DNA from: Bacteroidales bacterium
GTDB taxonomy: Bacteria; Bacteroidota; Bacteroidia; Bacteroidales; P3
Assembly: GCA_900771365.1 (NCBI GenBank)
Contig: CAAGNU010000113.1
Span: forward strand, 3,121 to 67,120
Direction: 5' to 3'
Length of the DNA stretch: 64,000 nucleotides
The translations under genes were made by a program, and so were the position numbers. Each line of letters begins with the position of its first letter. Position 1 is the stretch's first letter. Positions 44,501 through 53,081 of the stretch are shown here, in pieces. The notes under the pieces were generated by a model. It was not told where the DNA came from. It saw nothing but the letters and a program-made list of their open reading frames with translations, and did no database searches.

Positions 44501-46193
44501 CCCCGCAGTCTTCCCTGTTCCCGCATTCATGGCTGGCATGAACTTCAGCGTTACCGCCAACTTCGCTCCCGACCAGTTCAACATCGTTGCCGAAGCTAAC
44601 AACGATGCCATGGGTACCGTCCTCGGCTCCGGTCTCTACGACTATGGCACCACTGCTACCATCTCTGCTGTTGCAAACCGCAACACCCACTTCGTTCAGT
44701 GGAGCGATGGCGACACCAATGCTATCCGCAACATCCTTGTCACCAGCGATAGCACCTTCACCGCCATCTTCGACTACGACCCCATCACAATCACCCTTGC
44801 TACCAACAATAGCGCTATGGGTACCACCGCTCCCGTTCCTGGCGTTTACACCTATCTCGTAGACGACACCCTGAGAGCTTCCGCTATTGCCAGCACAGGC
44901 CACCTCTTCCAGTTCTGGACCATCAACTATGGCACCGGTATCGACATCGACACCCTCGTGTCCAATCCTATGGAGATGGTTCTCCGCAACCACTTAGCCG
45001 GCGAGAACATCCTTGTCACCGCTTGCTTCGTTGCCGAACAGCACACCATCACCGCTGTTCCTAACGATGCCAACATGGGTACCGTTACTGGTGGCGGTGT
45101 CTATGGCTACGGTTCTTCCGTAACCCTGACCGCTACGCCTGCTGACAACGCATACTTCACCAACTGGAGTGACGGAGACACCAACGCTATCCGCAACATC
45201 ATCGTCACCAATGATGCCGCCTACGTTGCTATCTTCCATTACAATCCTGTCAACGTTACCCTCGCTGTCAACGATGCCGCTATGGGTACCACCACTCCCG
45301 CTCCCGGCATCTATGCCCAGCAGGTCGGCAACGTTATCAACGCTACCGCTACCGCCAACACTGGCTACCGCTTCACCAGCTGGACCATCACTGGCATGGG
45401 CGATACCACCATCAGCAACGTCAATCCTCTTGACGTGACCATCCTCCCCATAGCTGCTGGCAACGATGTCACCATCACCGCCAACTTCGAGGTTCATCCT
45501 CAGCACACCGTCACCCTCACCATCCCCGAAATCGGTGGCACAGCCACGGGCTCTGGCACCTACTATGAGGGCGAAATGGTCACCATCAACGCTATTGCCG
45601 ACGACAACTTCATCTTCACAGGTTGGACCGACAATAATGGCGCTATCGTCTACACCAACAGCACCAACACCTTCGTTATGGGCACCAGCGATGTTGAGCT
45701 CACCGCTAACTTCGAATATCGTGAAGCAACACTCGACATCACCATCAATAATCCTGCTATGGGTTACATCCTCATCAATGGCGAGGCCACCACTCACTAC
45801 GAAGGCCATATCAACGACCAAGTCGAAATCGTTGCTGTTGCTAACGACGGCTACCGCTTCGTAATGTGGAACCTCTCTGCTGACAGCAACAGCACCGAAG
45901 GCACCATCACCTACACCCTCGGTCACGCCGTTTGCGGTATCAACGCTCTCTTTGCTAAGAACCTCGACATCAACGACGCCAATGTTGACAACACTGTCAT
46001 CTTCAGTGAAAACAACAACATCATTGTCCGTGGTGCCGAACAGCAGACCATCCGCGTCTTCGACGTTGTTGGCCGCCTCGTCGAACAGCGCAACAATGCC
46101 AACGCTGAAGAGACCATCCCGATGTCCAACACCGGTATCTACCTCGTCAAAGTTGGTGATGCTGCCGCTCGCCGCGTTGTGGTTCGCCGCTAA
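38526..46193 (+). CDS. Giant T9SS-secreted multidomain surface protein with InlB-type B-repeats
   Basis: This 2555-residue protein has a signal peptide (1-22). Residues 25-205 form a jelly-roll-like domain. Fibronectin III domains (about 212-299, 459-550, 739-830, 1175-1265, 1426-1515) carry the motif NNFVVAYGTG...YNVFVKAVC. They alternate with MAM/jelly-roll-like modules (FFEDFDSYTDNTIPDCWD near 840), and a GEVED domain lies at about 1266-1420 (WVDWDNSLTFDGDE). Residues 1627-2478 hold five two-part B-repeat units of about 153 residues plus a half unit (AWMGTTTPAPG...VGDTVSA...NW and MGTV.GSG.Y..GATAT...FVQWSDGDTNATR). The last 70 residues are a T9SS type A sorting domain (IRVFDVVGRLVEQ, TGIYLVKVG). 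It is an adhesin-like surface protein; the ligand is unknown. Confidence 0.9.
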   Translation: MKAFLRCLMLIAAIAVPWAMSAQIPTETLIGSESSTTTDKYPVNDYYNYSLSETIIDASEIVDGAQTINSISLYYNYASPMTSKTNCTIYLQHTTKSTFSSSSDIEALSPDAVMVYTGSLNCAQGWNQFDFSNNFSYDGTSNLMVIIDDNSGDYDGSTYVFKTSSCSGYKTLFWYNDNVNPDLSNTSEFSSTQNYYQARCVMKLNGFQGTVSCPRVACISASNVSAYTATVSFTPGGNETAWIGTINPPLFGQSSIVLNDTIVNLMALTPTTDYTVSVSAICGAGDTSMPRSIDFRTTCAPYSIPFTENFDAMASNTTPECWTKVGPGTAAINSSTTYSHSGSMTLKFSGASTPDANIIALPQFSAPINTLELTLWTRPESFTNSSCGQFDVGYMTDLTDASTFVALDTYNYDEFSSVEERNVNFSNAPATAIMALRHRANSNSWYWFVDDIDVHTIPSCPKPATVSASTIDAHSGLVQWTPASSDQTNFVVAYGIGTDPTTMATVNATGTSTIISGLTALTNYNVFVKAVCGADDESLWSRMASFSTALDCGTGYELRDFTIGEGTSSSASYTFYASSTYPFAYNAAIFTAEEIGANNLFENNTINALRLHVGATGGTINNAHIYMANVDLDTYTGASDTTLFAEMEEVYSGNLECGANQWVTIPLTTPFTFDANRNLMVRFTHTSTSTAGVSFFYTNLVSDYRNIYGYRSSTGSTASATKSYNRPNIEFMACTEVPSCFPVQNVTANNVAISSADISWTLNDTTQNNFTIAYGTTNDVATMATATVTNDHVTLYNLTPNTTYYVTVRANCGSEEASIWHRLISFHTLCDIADSAIFFEDFDSYTDNTIPDCWDMGWFYQNPSSGVKTQPYLTSTTQKYGDAGRSMSLQDQGDGTLSYISTQCLPIDRANKYAVSLQVYRGNYSTMKPNEGIKIWASPSADDTTGATLLGYIHRQYTLEPAVEAIGWYQYEFVIPQSGNQYIFIEGISEYGAATYFDNLEVKEVPCIKNVPYYNDFQNAEVNMVPLCWDNSASTSSSLSSSPQYIWGVYNYNGNNMIRMYNYFVESGYATINTNPLILPSDDTCELKFDISHRASCNPAEILISNDNGATYTMLDAIGQTTSSINKDNPGTFVPKTYNLANYAGDTIIIRFNANANYGSGAIFIDNLAVRPTNNCADPTSVTATTTSANSVLVSWTAGDPAQNNFVVAYGTGNNPDDMETVTVSGTSAVISGLTFEQTYNFFVKAVCDESHESYWSHSASAHIGYCTPTPSSVDGQGITHVAFGNGDETVDNSQRPTSAPFYGNYSSQIGAVNASDYANIDITYSTGYTYSTIIWVDWDNSLTFDGDEVVYFGESYSSNPTTLNASFLVPGTQDTGYFRMRIAGSDSYYDNYIGSLASAATADPCPSSSYTIVHDYTLHILPEPTCKKPNNVVASNVTNISADITWSTLDPTENNFVVAYGTGTNPDEMTTTTATTNSATITGLNNGTTYNVFVKAVCSSDDESEWSAMCTFTTDLCSEENQCSITISMADEYGDGWNGGSLVVMDAVSNTAIATFELSDGNEETDSVTICKGRFYSLVWQEGDYDNEVSFVVSDANGQAIYSVIEPSAGLLTTFTGSCPITDSNVYVVYAVNNAWMGTTTPVPGQHTYQVGDMLNATATANAGYSFVNWTISADGVEDITISDNPINTMIPDYMAGMDITCMANFEVETFDVTVLTNDANMGTVSGSGSYNSGATATIVATPAANCRFVQWSDGDTNATRNIVVTSDTTLTATFDYQPVLVTYAINNAWMGSTTPAIGQYTYHVGDTVSATATANAGFRFVNWTISNGIISNTNATNPAEIVIPAAFAGMNITITAIFDNDQFTITALSNNDLLGTVTGSGAYNNGATATLVATPAANCHFVQWNDGDTNATRTVVVTSDSTFTATFDYNPINVVLAINNAWMGTTTPAPGAYTFHVGDTVSAMAVANPNYHFVNWNISYGTLADTTSINPAVFPVPAFMAGMNFSVTANFAPDQFNIVAEANNDAMGTVLGSGLYDYGTTATISAVANRNTHFVQWSDGDTNAIRNILVTSDSTFTAIFDYDPITITLATNNSAMGTTAPVPGVYTYLVDDTLRASAIASTGHLFQFWTINYGTGIDIDTLVSNPMEMVLRNHLAGENILVTACFVAEQHTITAVPNDANMGTVTGGGVYGYGSSVTLTATPADNAYFTNWSDGDTNAIRNIIVTNDAAYVAIFHYNPVNVTLAVNDAAMGTTTPAPGIYAQQVGNVINATATANTGYRFTSWTITGMGDTTISNVNPLDVTILPIAAGNDVTITANFEVHPQHTVTLTIPEIGGTATGSGTYYEGEMVTINAIADDNFIFTGWTDNNGAIVYTNSTNTFVMGTSDVELTANFEYREATLDITINNPAMGYILINGEATTHYEGHINDQVEIVAVANDGYRFVMWNLSADSNSTEGTITYTLGHAVCGINALFAKNLDINDANVDNTVIFSENNNIIVRGAEQQTIRVFDVVGRLVEQRNNANAEETIPMSNTGIYLVKVGDAAARRVVVRR
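43405..45960 (+). repeat. Tandem coding repeat, about 460 bp unit, 5.5 copies
   Basis: Units begin near 43411, 43868, 44329, 44789 and 45253, with a half unit near 45729. Each encodes a pair of B-repeat modules. Units 2 and 3 are the most alike at DNA level (for example GGCGACACCAACGCTACCCG recurs). Confidence 0.85.
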
Positions 46194-46228
46194 TCCTCCA
46201 AGCGTCTAACGCTACACTATCATCATAC

Positions 46229-46264
46229 GAAGTGCTCCTTCCCACGAAGGGGCACTTCTTTTTT
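46229..46264 (+). terminator. Rho-independent terminator of the giant gene
   Basis: GAAGTGCTCCTT and AAGGGGCACTTC pair with one G-U position around CCCACG, followed by TTTTTT. Confidence 0.88.
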
Positions 46265-46298
46265 ATGGCACTACTGCTCATGTGTCAAAAAAAAATCG

Positions 46299-46307
46299 TA
46301 TCTTTGC
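46299..46307 (+). promoter_or_regulatory. Promoter of the beta-helix-like protein gene
   Basis: TATCTTTGC preceded by AAAAAAAAATCG. It is 22 bases before the ATG at 46330. Confidence 0.8.
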
Positions 46308-46329
46308 AAAATATTTTATACATCATAAT

Positions 46330-47829
46330 ATGCGCCGTTTCGCTATTTTCCTCGTCCTCTTCACCCTAATTGGTGGGACTTTCCGCTGTACAGCCCAGCC
46401 GGAGACTTCCCCACAGCCTCTTGCCGCCATGCTTAAAAACGCACCTGACGACACCTCGCGTTTCTGGATTCTCCATCAAGCCCATACGCAGGCCCTTGCC
46501 ACCCATGAGACCCTCTCCTACCAAGGTATCGACACCATCCGTCTCGCCATCCCGCAAAACGCCCCATCCATCCCCATCGGTGACAACAACGATTTCCACC
46601 ACGTCGTCATCCTTGTCACCAACAACGCCCACGGCATGTTCCTCTTCAGCCATATCTGCCCTTTGGAAGAAATCCCCGTCCCTGACATTCAGACTCTCAA
46701 CCGCGCCATAGACTCTGGCAACTATGCCCATACCCCTCTTGCCGACGATTCGTGGCTTATCGAAATCACAGACTCCACCCCCTGGATAGGCCAGCGTGCC
46801 GGCCATGCCTACGGCCATTTCCGCAAAGAGCTCTTCCTCCTGCATGATGGCCGCAGCGTCCAGCGTCCAGCCATGCCTTTCAGCGGCAGCACCTCCGTCC
46901 CACATCTGCGTGGCCGCCGTCTAAATGGCGACACCTCCTTTGTCTTTCAAAACATCACCCTCGTCCGAGACAGCTCCTCCACCTGCCGTACCTATCTGCT
47001 CGATGCCGAAAATATATGCCATGCCATCCTCCGCGATATCTCCGTCCTAACTCCGCCCAACAACTTCGTCGAAGACTGCGCCATCAAAGTCTATAACTGC
47101 GCAGACCTGCTCTTAGACTCCCTCTCCATCCTCGGATCATACTCACGTCACGACCATTCCGGCTACGGCATCCTCCTCGATAATATCCATCTTACCCATG
47201 TCCGCCGACTCTATGCCCGCACCCCCTGGGGGGTCTTCGGCACCAACAACCTCCACACCACCCTTATCGAGGACAGCGATTTCGACCGTTTCGACATCCA
47301 CTGCTATGGTCGCGACGTCACCTTCCTACGCTGCCGCCAGCAAGACAGCTACAACCAGTTCTCATCCCTCCACGGCACCCTTTTCTTCGACAGCTGCACG
47401 TTTTCAAACTTCACACCCGTGCTGATAGAAGACTCCTACAACGCCTACCCCCATTTCCAAATCCTCATGCGCAACTGCACCTGGTCGCTCACCCCAGAGC
47501 GCCACGTCTTCCTCTCTGCTGGCCAGTTGAACAATCTCCCCGCCATCCGTCCCGAACTCTCCGAAAAATGCCTCCCCGACATCCGTCTCATCAATCTTAC
47601 AATCCTTTCGCCCAGCGGTTTGCGTCCCATCCTCATCCATTATGGCGGACGCCCGAACCGTCAGCCCATACACGGTCTCTCCGAGATTTTCATCAGCCAT
47701 ACCGCCTCCCCCGCCAACCTCTCATTCAGCCTTTCCGACCAGCACCTACAGCTCCTCAGCCCTGCCAATATCGTCATCCTAAACCACTCATCAAACACCC
47801 TTTTAGAAAAGAAAATCTCACATTTCTAA
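46330..47829 (+). CDS. Exported protein, probably right-handed beta-helix
   Basis: This 499-residue protein starts at the ATG at 46330, because the promoter lies inside the longer open frame. It has a signal peptide (1-23, CTA-Q). From about 200 to 400 it shows short, regularly spaced hydrophobic strands with Asn/Asp/Cys turns (FVFQNITLVRDSS, HAILRDISVLTP, DLLLDSLSILGS, TTLIEDSDFDRFDIHCYGRDVTFLRC), as in pectate-lyase-like beta-helix proteins. No catalytic residues or T9SS tail are recognised. It may be a surface or periplasmic carbohydrate-binding protein; this is inference. Confidence 0.65.
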   Translation: MRRFAIFLVLFTLIGGTFRCTAQPETSPQPLAAMLKNAPDDTSRFWILHQAHTQALATHETLSYQGIDTIRLAIPQNAPSIPIGDNNDFHHVVILVTNNAHGMFLFSHICPLEEIPVPDIQTLNRAIDSGNYAHTPLADDSWLIEITDSTPWIGQRAGHAYGHFRKELFLLHDGRSVQRPAMPFSGSTSVPHLRGRRLNGDTSFVFQNITLVRDSSSTCRTYLLDAENICHAILRDISVLTPPNNFVEDCAIKVYNCADLLLDSLSILGSYSRHDHSGYGILLDNIHLTHVRRLYARTPWGVFGTNNLHTTLIEDSDFDRFDIHCYGRDVTFLRCRQQDSYNQFSSLHGTLFFDSCTFSNFTPVLIEDSYNAYPHFQILMRNCTWSLTPERHVFLSAGQLNNLPAIRPELSEKCLPDIRLINLTILSPSGLRPILIHYGGRPNRQPIHGLSEIFISHTASPANLSFSLSDQHLQLLSPANIVILNHSSNTLLEKKISHF

Positions 47830-47860
47830 CACTTTTTCCTACTATTTCCAAAAAAAATCG

Positions 47861-47869
47861 TAACTTTGC
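47861..47869 (+). promoter_or_regulatory. Promoter of the Ser-rich repeat protein gene
   Basis: TAACTTTGC preceded by AAAAAAAATCG. It is 60 bases before the ATG. Confidence 0.75.
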
Positions 47870-47929
47870 AAAATAATTTCAATATATTGCATACAAAATA
47901 ACAAATAACAAATAAACACCTTAAGTACC

Positions 47930-49264
47930 ATGAAAAAGATTGTTTTAATGCTGGCACTTCTTGTAGCAACGCTGACTGTTTCAGCCGAGAACATCCTTTA
48001 TTTCACCTACAGCCAGGCTTCCCGCACCGTCCCGTTCCTCAACAATCAGAACGAGCTGATGATCTATTGCGGCTATGCCGACGAGCTCCCCACCTACGTC
48101 CTCGTCAACGAGGTCTGGGCCGAGCAAATCTCCTCTTCTTTCTATGAAATATGGCTCTATGGCTTCGATGCCTACACTGGCGAAGAGGTCTATATGCCCA
48201 TCGACCTTGGCTGCATCTGGCTCATGAACCGTGGCAATATCTATAGTGCCGCCCAAGCCCTCCGTTTCCGTAGCACCCATGCCCGTCCCACATTCGTCTG
48301 GGCCATGCCTCCCTACAACCCCTTTGTGCGCTACGTCCGCCCAACCACCTACTACTACACCTACCACTACGACGTGCACCGTCCCGGCTGGCGCTACGAC
48401 CTCTACCCCACCATGCACTACCACCCCTACTACCTCCGCCGCCCGGCCATGCCTGCCCCCATGCCGCCTAGGCCCTACACCCCTGGCCGCGAATATCCTG
48501 GCTACCATGTCAATAACAACGGCACCTACACCTACACCAGCCAGCCCCTCTTAGGCAACATCACGGCTTGCCGGTCTCAGGTCACCGTCCAGAACAACCC
48601 CACCAACCGTAGCGGCAACACCATCACCTCCAACCGTGGCAACAACACCATCACCACCACCGATCGCTCCACGGGCCGCTCCACTACCACAACCGCTCCT
48701 ACCCGCAACTCTGGCAACAGCCGTGTCGTATCCGACAACGACAACAGCCGCAACTCTGGCAACAGCCGTGTCGTATCCGACGACAACAGCCGCAACTCCG
48801 GCAACAGCCGTGTCGTATCCGACGACAACAGCCGCAACTCCGGCAACAGCCGTGTCGTATCCAGCGACAACAACAACTCCGGCAACAGCCGTGTCGTATC
48901 CGGCGACAACAGCCGCAACTCCGGCAACAGCCGTGTCGTATCCGGCGACAACAGCCGCACACCCAGCAGCAACCGTAGCGACGTAAGCAGCACAAGTTCA
49001 AACCGCAACTCTGGCGTCTCCACCAGCAGCAGCGACAACAACAGTACCTCCACCAAGCGCAGCAGCACTTCCACCAAGCGCAGCTCCGACACCAAAAGCA
49101 GCACCACCAGCACTTCCAACAAACGCAGCAGTGCCTCCACCTCCCGTAGCGGCGGCTCCGACAACTCTGGCAGCAGACTCGAAAGCTCCTCCGACAACAG
49201 CTCCCGCAGCGCCACCTCCCGCACAAGCAGCACCACCTCTCGTAGTGGCAGCACCCGTCAGTAA
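47930..49264 (+). CDS. Exported Ser/Asn/Arg-rich repeat protein
   Basis: This 444-residue protein has a signal peptide (1-19, VSA-E). Residues 20-115 form a compact domain with aromatic strands (ILYFTYSQASRTVPF, EIWLYGFDAYTGEEVYMPIDLG). Residues 120-205 are rich in Tyr, Pro, His and Arg (YYYTYHYDVHRPGWRY, MPAPMPPRPYTPG). The rest is low-complexity Ser/Thr/Asn/Arg with six 13-15-residue repeats NSGNSRVVS(D/S/G)DNSR at 260-343. No family is recognised. The basic, disordered tail suggests a surface or matrix protein that binds polyanions; this is speculation. Confidence 0.7.
   Translation: MKKIVLMLALLVATLTVSAENILYFTYSQASRTVPFLNNQNELMIYCGYADELPTYVLVNEVWAEQISSSFYEIWLYGFDAYTGEEVYMPIDLGCIWLMNRGNIYSAAQALRFRSTHARPTFVWAMPPYNPFVRYVRPTTYYYTYHYDVHRPGWRYDLYPTMHYHPYYLRRPAMPAPMPPRPYTPGREYPGYHVNNNGTYTYTSQPLLGNITACRSQVTVQNNPTNRSGNTITSNRGNNTITTTDRSTGRSTTTTAPTRNSGNSRVVSDNDNSRNSGNSRVVSDDNSRNSGNSRVVSDDNSRNSGNSRVVSSDNNNSGNSRVVSGDNSRNSGNSRVVSGDNSRTPSSNRSDVSSTSSNRNSGVSTSSSDNNSTSTKRSSTSTKRSSDTKSSTTSTSNKRSSASTSRSGGSDNSGSRLESSSDNSSRSATSRTSSTTSRSGSTRQ
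48707..48958 (+). repeat. Coding tandem repeat, about 42 bp unit, six copies
   Basis: The units keep AACTC(T/C)GGCAACAGCCG and TGTCGTATCC almost unchanged, including synonymous positions. Unit lengths in codons are 15, 14, 14, 13, 14, 14. This is recent expansion. Confidence 0.85.
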
Positions 49265-49292
49265 TCTATCACCCTGCAATTAATTAGATAAT

Positions 49293-50165
49293 ATGTCTAT
49301 AAAATCAAGCGAATTGGTATTGGCTCCCGATGGGAGCCTTTACCATATCCACCTCACTGGTGAGAATCTTGCCGACAACATCCTCCTCGTCGGCGACCCC
49401 GATCGTGTCAACATGTTCAAAGACATCTTCGACACCATAGAGCACGAGTCGCAGAATCGCGAGCTCCATGCCCTCACAGGCCGCTACCACGGCACCCGCT
49501 TCACAGCCCTCTCCACTGGCATGGGCTGCGACAATATCGACATCGTGGCCACCGAACTCGATGCCGCCGTCAACTTCGACCTTGCCACCCGCGAGCCCCT
49601 TGCCCGTCACCGTGCCCTCCGCATGGTCCGTATCGGCACCAGCGGCTCCCTGCAGGCCGACATCGACTGCGGCAGCCTCGTAGCCTCCCGCTACGCCATC
49701 GGCCTCGACGGCCTCCTCAACTACTATCAGCACGCCCCCCAAGGCTTCGACCCCGACATGGAGCAGGCCTTCGCCCGCCACATGCAGCTCTCCCCGCGCC
49801 TTGCCGCCCCCTACTGCGTCCATGGCAGCCAGAAACTCTTAGCCCAAGTCGCCGACGGCATGACCCACGGCATCACCGTCACAGTCCCAGGCTTCTACGG
49901 CCCACAAGGCCGCGACATTCGCCTCGCCCCGAGCATCGACAGCCTTAACGAGAAACTCGCCGCCTTCTCCTGGAACGGCACCCCCGTCACCAACCTCGAA
50001 ATGGAGACCTCCGCCATCTACGGCTTCGCCAACGCCCTCGGCCACGAGGCCCTCACCGTCTGCCTCATCATCGCCAACCGCCCCTGCGGCACCTTCCTCA
50101 ACGACTACCACCCCCAGATGCGCCAAACCATCGGCACCGTCATGGAACGCCTGGCAGCCATATAA
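49293..50165 (+). CDS. Nucleoside phosphorylase (uridine phosphorylase-like)
   Basis: This 290-residue PNP/UDP-family enzyme splits nucleosides with phosphate to base and ribose-1-phosphate. It shows VGDPDRVNMF (phosphate site, about 34), TALSTGMGCDNIDIV, RIGTSGSLQ (about 112) and NLEMETSAIYGFANALGHE (ribose site, about 232). The ETSAIYG and length fit uridine phosphorylase-like members. There is no obvious operon partner; the preceding gene ends 28 bases upstream. Confidence 0.88.
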   Translation: MSIKSSELVLAPDGSLYHIHLTGENLADNILLVGDPDRVNMFKDIFDTIEHESQNRELHALTGRYHGTRFTALSTGMGCDNIDIVATELDAAVNFDLATREPLARHRALRMVRIGTSGSLQADIDCGSLVASRYAIGLDGLLNYYQHAPQGFDPDMEQAFARHMQLSPRLAAPYCVHGSQKLLAQVADGMTHGITVTVPGFYGPQGRDIRLAPSIDSLNEKLAAFSWNGTPVTNLEMETSAIYGFANALGHEALTVCLIIANRPCGTFLNDYHPQMRQTIGTVMERLAAI

Positions 50166-50240
50166 TCAAGAATCGCCTACCCATCTAAAAACCATTCAAT
50201 CCATAAAAAAAACTATTAACCCGACAAAACATCTCATCCA

Positions 50241-50699
50241 ATGAAAAAACTATCCATCCTCCTCCTCTTTGCCCTCGCAGCCCTCGGAGCATCCGCACAA
50301 GTCCAGCCCGACTACATCCCCGAGCAGCTCGGCCGCGACAGCCACCACATCATCCAGGCCATCGGCGCCTTCGTCGGCAACGAACGGGCTGAAAGCCAGT
50401 CATTCGACATCACCTACATGCCTGCTGGCAATGGGGTCGAGGGCGTCATGATTATCAACACCGCCGACTATCGCTGCACCTTCAAGCTCGACAAAGACTA
50501 CGACCTCTGCTATGAGCTCACCATCGACATCCGTTCCAAGGACTTCCTCGAAACCTTCTACACACTCTTCGCCACCTACCGCACCGAGAACCTCGACGAC
50601 CACCGCCTCATGCACTTCGGCAACGAGAAACTCATCGTCACCGAGAATCCCTCCACCACCTCCAAGTACCGCTCCTTCCGCTTCACCATCGACGAATAA
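50241..50699 (+). CDS. Hypothetical exported protein
   Basis: This 152-residue protein has a signal peptide (1-19, ASA-Q) and a small alpha/beta mature domain with no cysteine pair or lipobox. I recognise no family. It lies 75 bases after the phosphorylase gene and is followed by a strong terminator, so it may end that transcript. Confidence 0.7.
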   Translation: MKKLSILLLFALAALGASAQVQPDYIPEQLGRDSHHIIQAIGAFVGNERAESQSFDITYMPAGNGVEGVMIINTADYRCTFKLDKDYDLCYELTIDIRSKDFLETFYTLFATYRTENLDDHRLMHFGNEKLIVTENPSTTSKYRSFRFTIDE

Positions 50700-50715
50700 A
50701 GTCGCACTCCCATAC

Positions 50716-50757
50716 CAGTCCGCCCCTCCCCATGCGAGAGAGGCGGACTGATTTTTT
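50716..50757 (+). terminator. Rho-independent terminator
   Basis: CAGTCCGCC and GGCGGACTG are perfect 9-base arms, followed by ATTTTTTC. Confidence 0.88.
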
Positions 50758-50858
50758 CCCCCACCGAAAGAGCCACCCTCTGCCCCCTCCCGACACACAA
50801 AAAGCAGCCATTCCAGCACCTTTTTTAACAAAAAACACAATATATCAAAAAAAAATCG

Positions 50859-50867
50859 TATCTTTGC
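50859..50867 (+). promoter_or_regulatory. Promoter of typA
   Basis: TATCTTTGC preceded by AAAAAAAAATCG. It is 27 bases before the ATG. Confidence 0.8.
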
Positions 50868-50893
50868 ACATTTAAATTATACACATATTCACA

Positions 50894-52732
<1,839 letters not shown>

Positions 52733-52823
52733 CCCCCCGACACAACATCCAACGGGAGAACGCGACTGTTCAAAAAAAAAACACGACAACGCCTCGCTAA
52801 AAAATATACATCAAAAAAAAAAG

Positions 52824-52860
52824 AAAAAAAGGCTGAGAGTCACCGCTCTCAGCCTTTTTC
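52824..52860 (+). terminator. Rho-independent terminator of typA
   Basis: AAAAAGGCTGAGAG and CTCTCAGCCTTTTT are perfect arms around TCACCG. Confidence 0.92.
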
Positions 52861-53004
52861 TTTCCCCGCAAACACACACCCTGCCGTCCCTCCCCCACCG
52901 ACAATAACAAAAAAATCCGCAAAATCCATTTTATGCAAAAAAATCGTATAAACATTGCATTCCACCGACCAAATCGGTCACTAACAACAACTTAGTGCAA
53001 AAAA
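52861..53004. other. Intergenic stretch with small stem-loops
   Basis: AAAAAAATCG followed by TATAAACATTGC resembles a degenerate promoter at 52924-52958. It is followed by hairpins ACCGA/TCGGT (52966-52980) and CACTAA/TTAGTG (52979-52997). No open frame is seen. It may encode a small RNA ending at the next hairpin. Confidence 0.35.
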
Positions 53005-53042
53005 TATAAAAAGGGCGCTGACCACTCAGCACCCTTTTTATA
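53005..53042 (-). terminator. Bidirectional terminator of the mobile-type operon
   Basis: TATAAAAAGGG, GCTGA pair with TCAGC, CCCTTTTTATA around CCAC, with one mismatch. It lies 40 bases past the minus-strand stop at 53082. Confidence 0.8.
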
Positions 53043-53057
53043 TCTGAAACTATCCCA

Positions 53058-53081
53058 TGTACAATTGTACAATTGTACAAT
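53058..53081. repeat. Triple 8-mer palindromic microsatellite
   Basis: TGTACAAT occurs three times without interruption, touching the stop codon of the gene at 53082. Each junction creates the palindromes TGTACA and CAATTG. Confidence 0.85.

Noticed and set aside
42747..45926. Long minus-strand open frames (748 and 310 codons) opposite the giant repeat gene
   Set aside because: They mirror the codon bias and repeats of the plus-strand gene, have no promoter or signal, and their composition is not protein-like.
48707..48958. Regular repeats considered as a CRISPR array
   Set aside because: Repeats are contiguous, in frame and inside a coding sequence, with no spacers and no cas genes.
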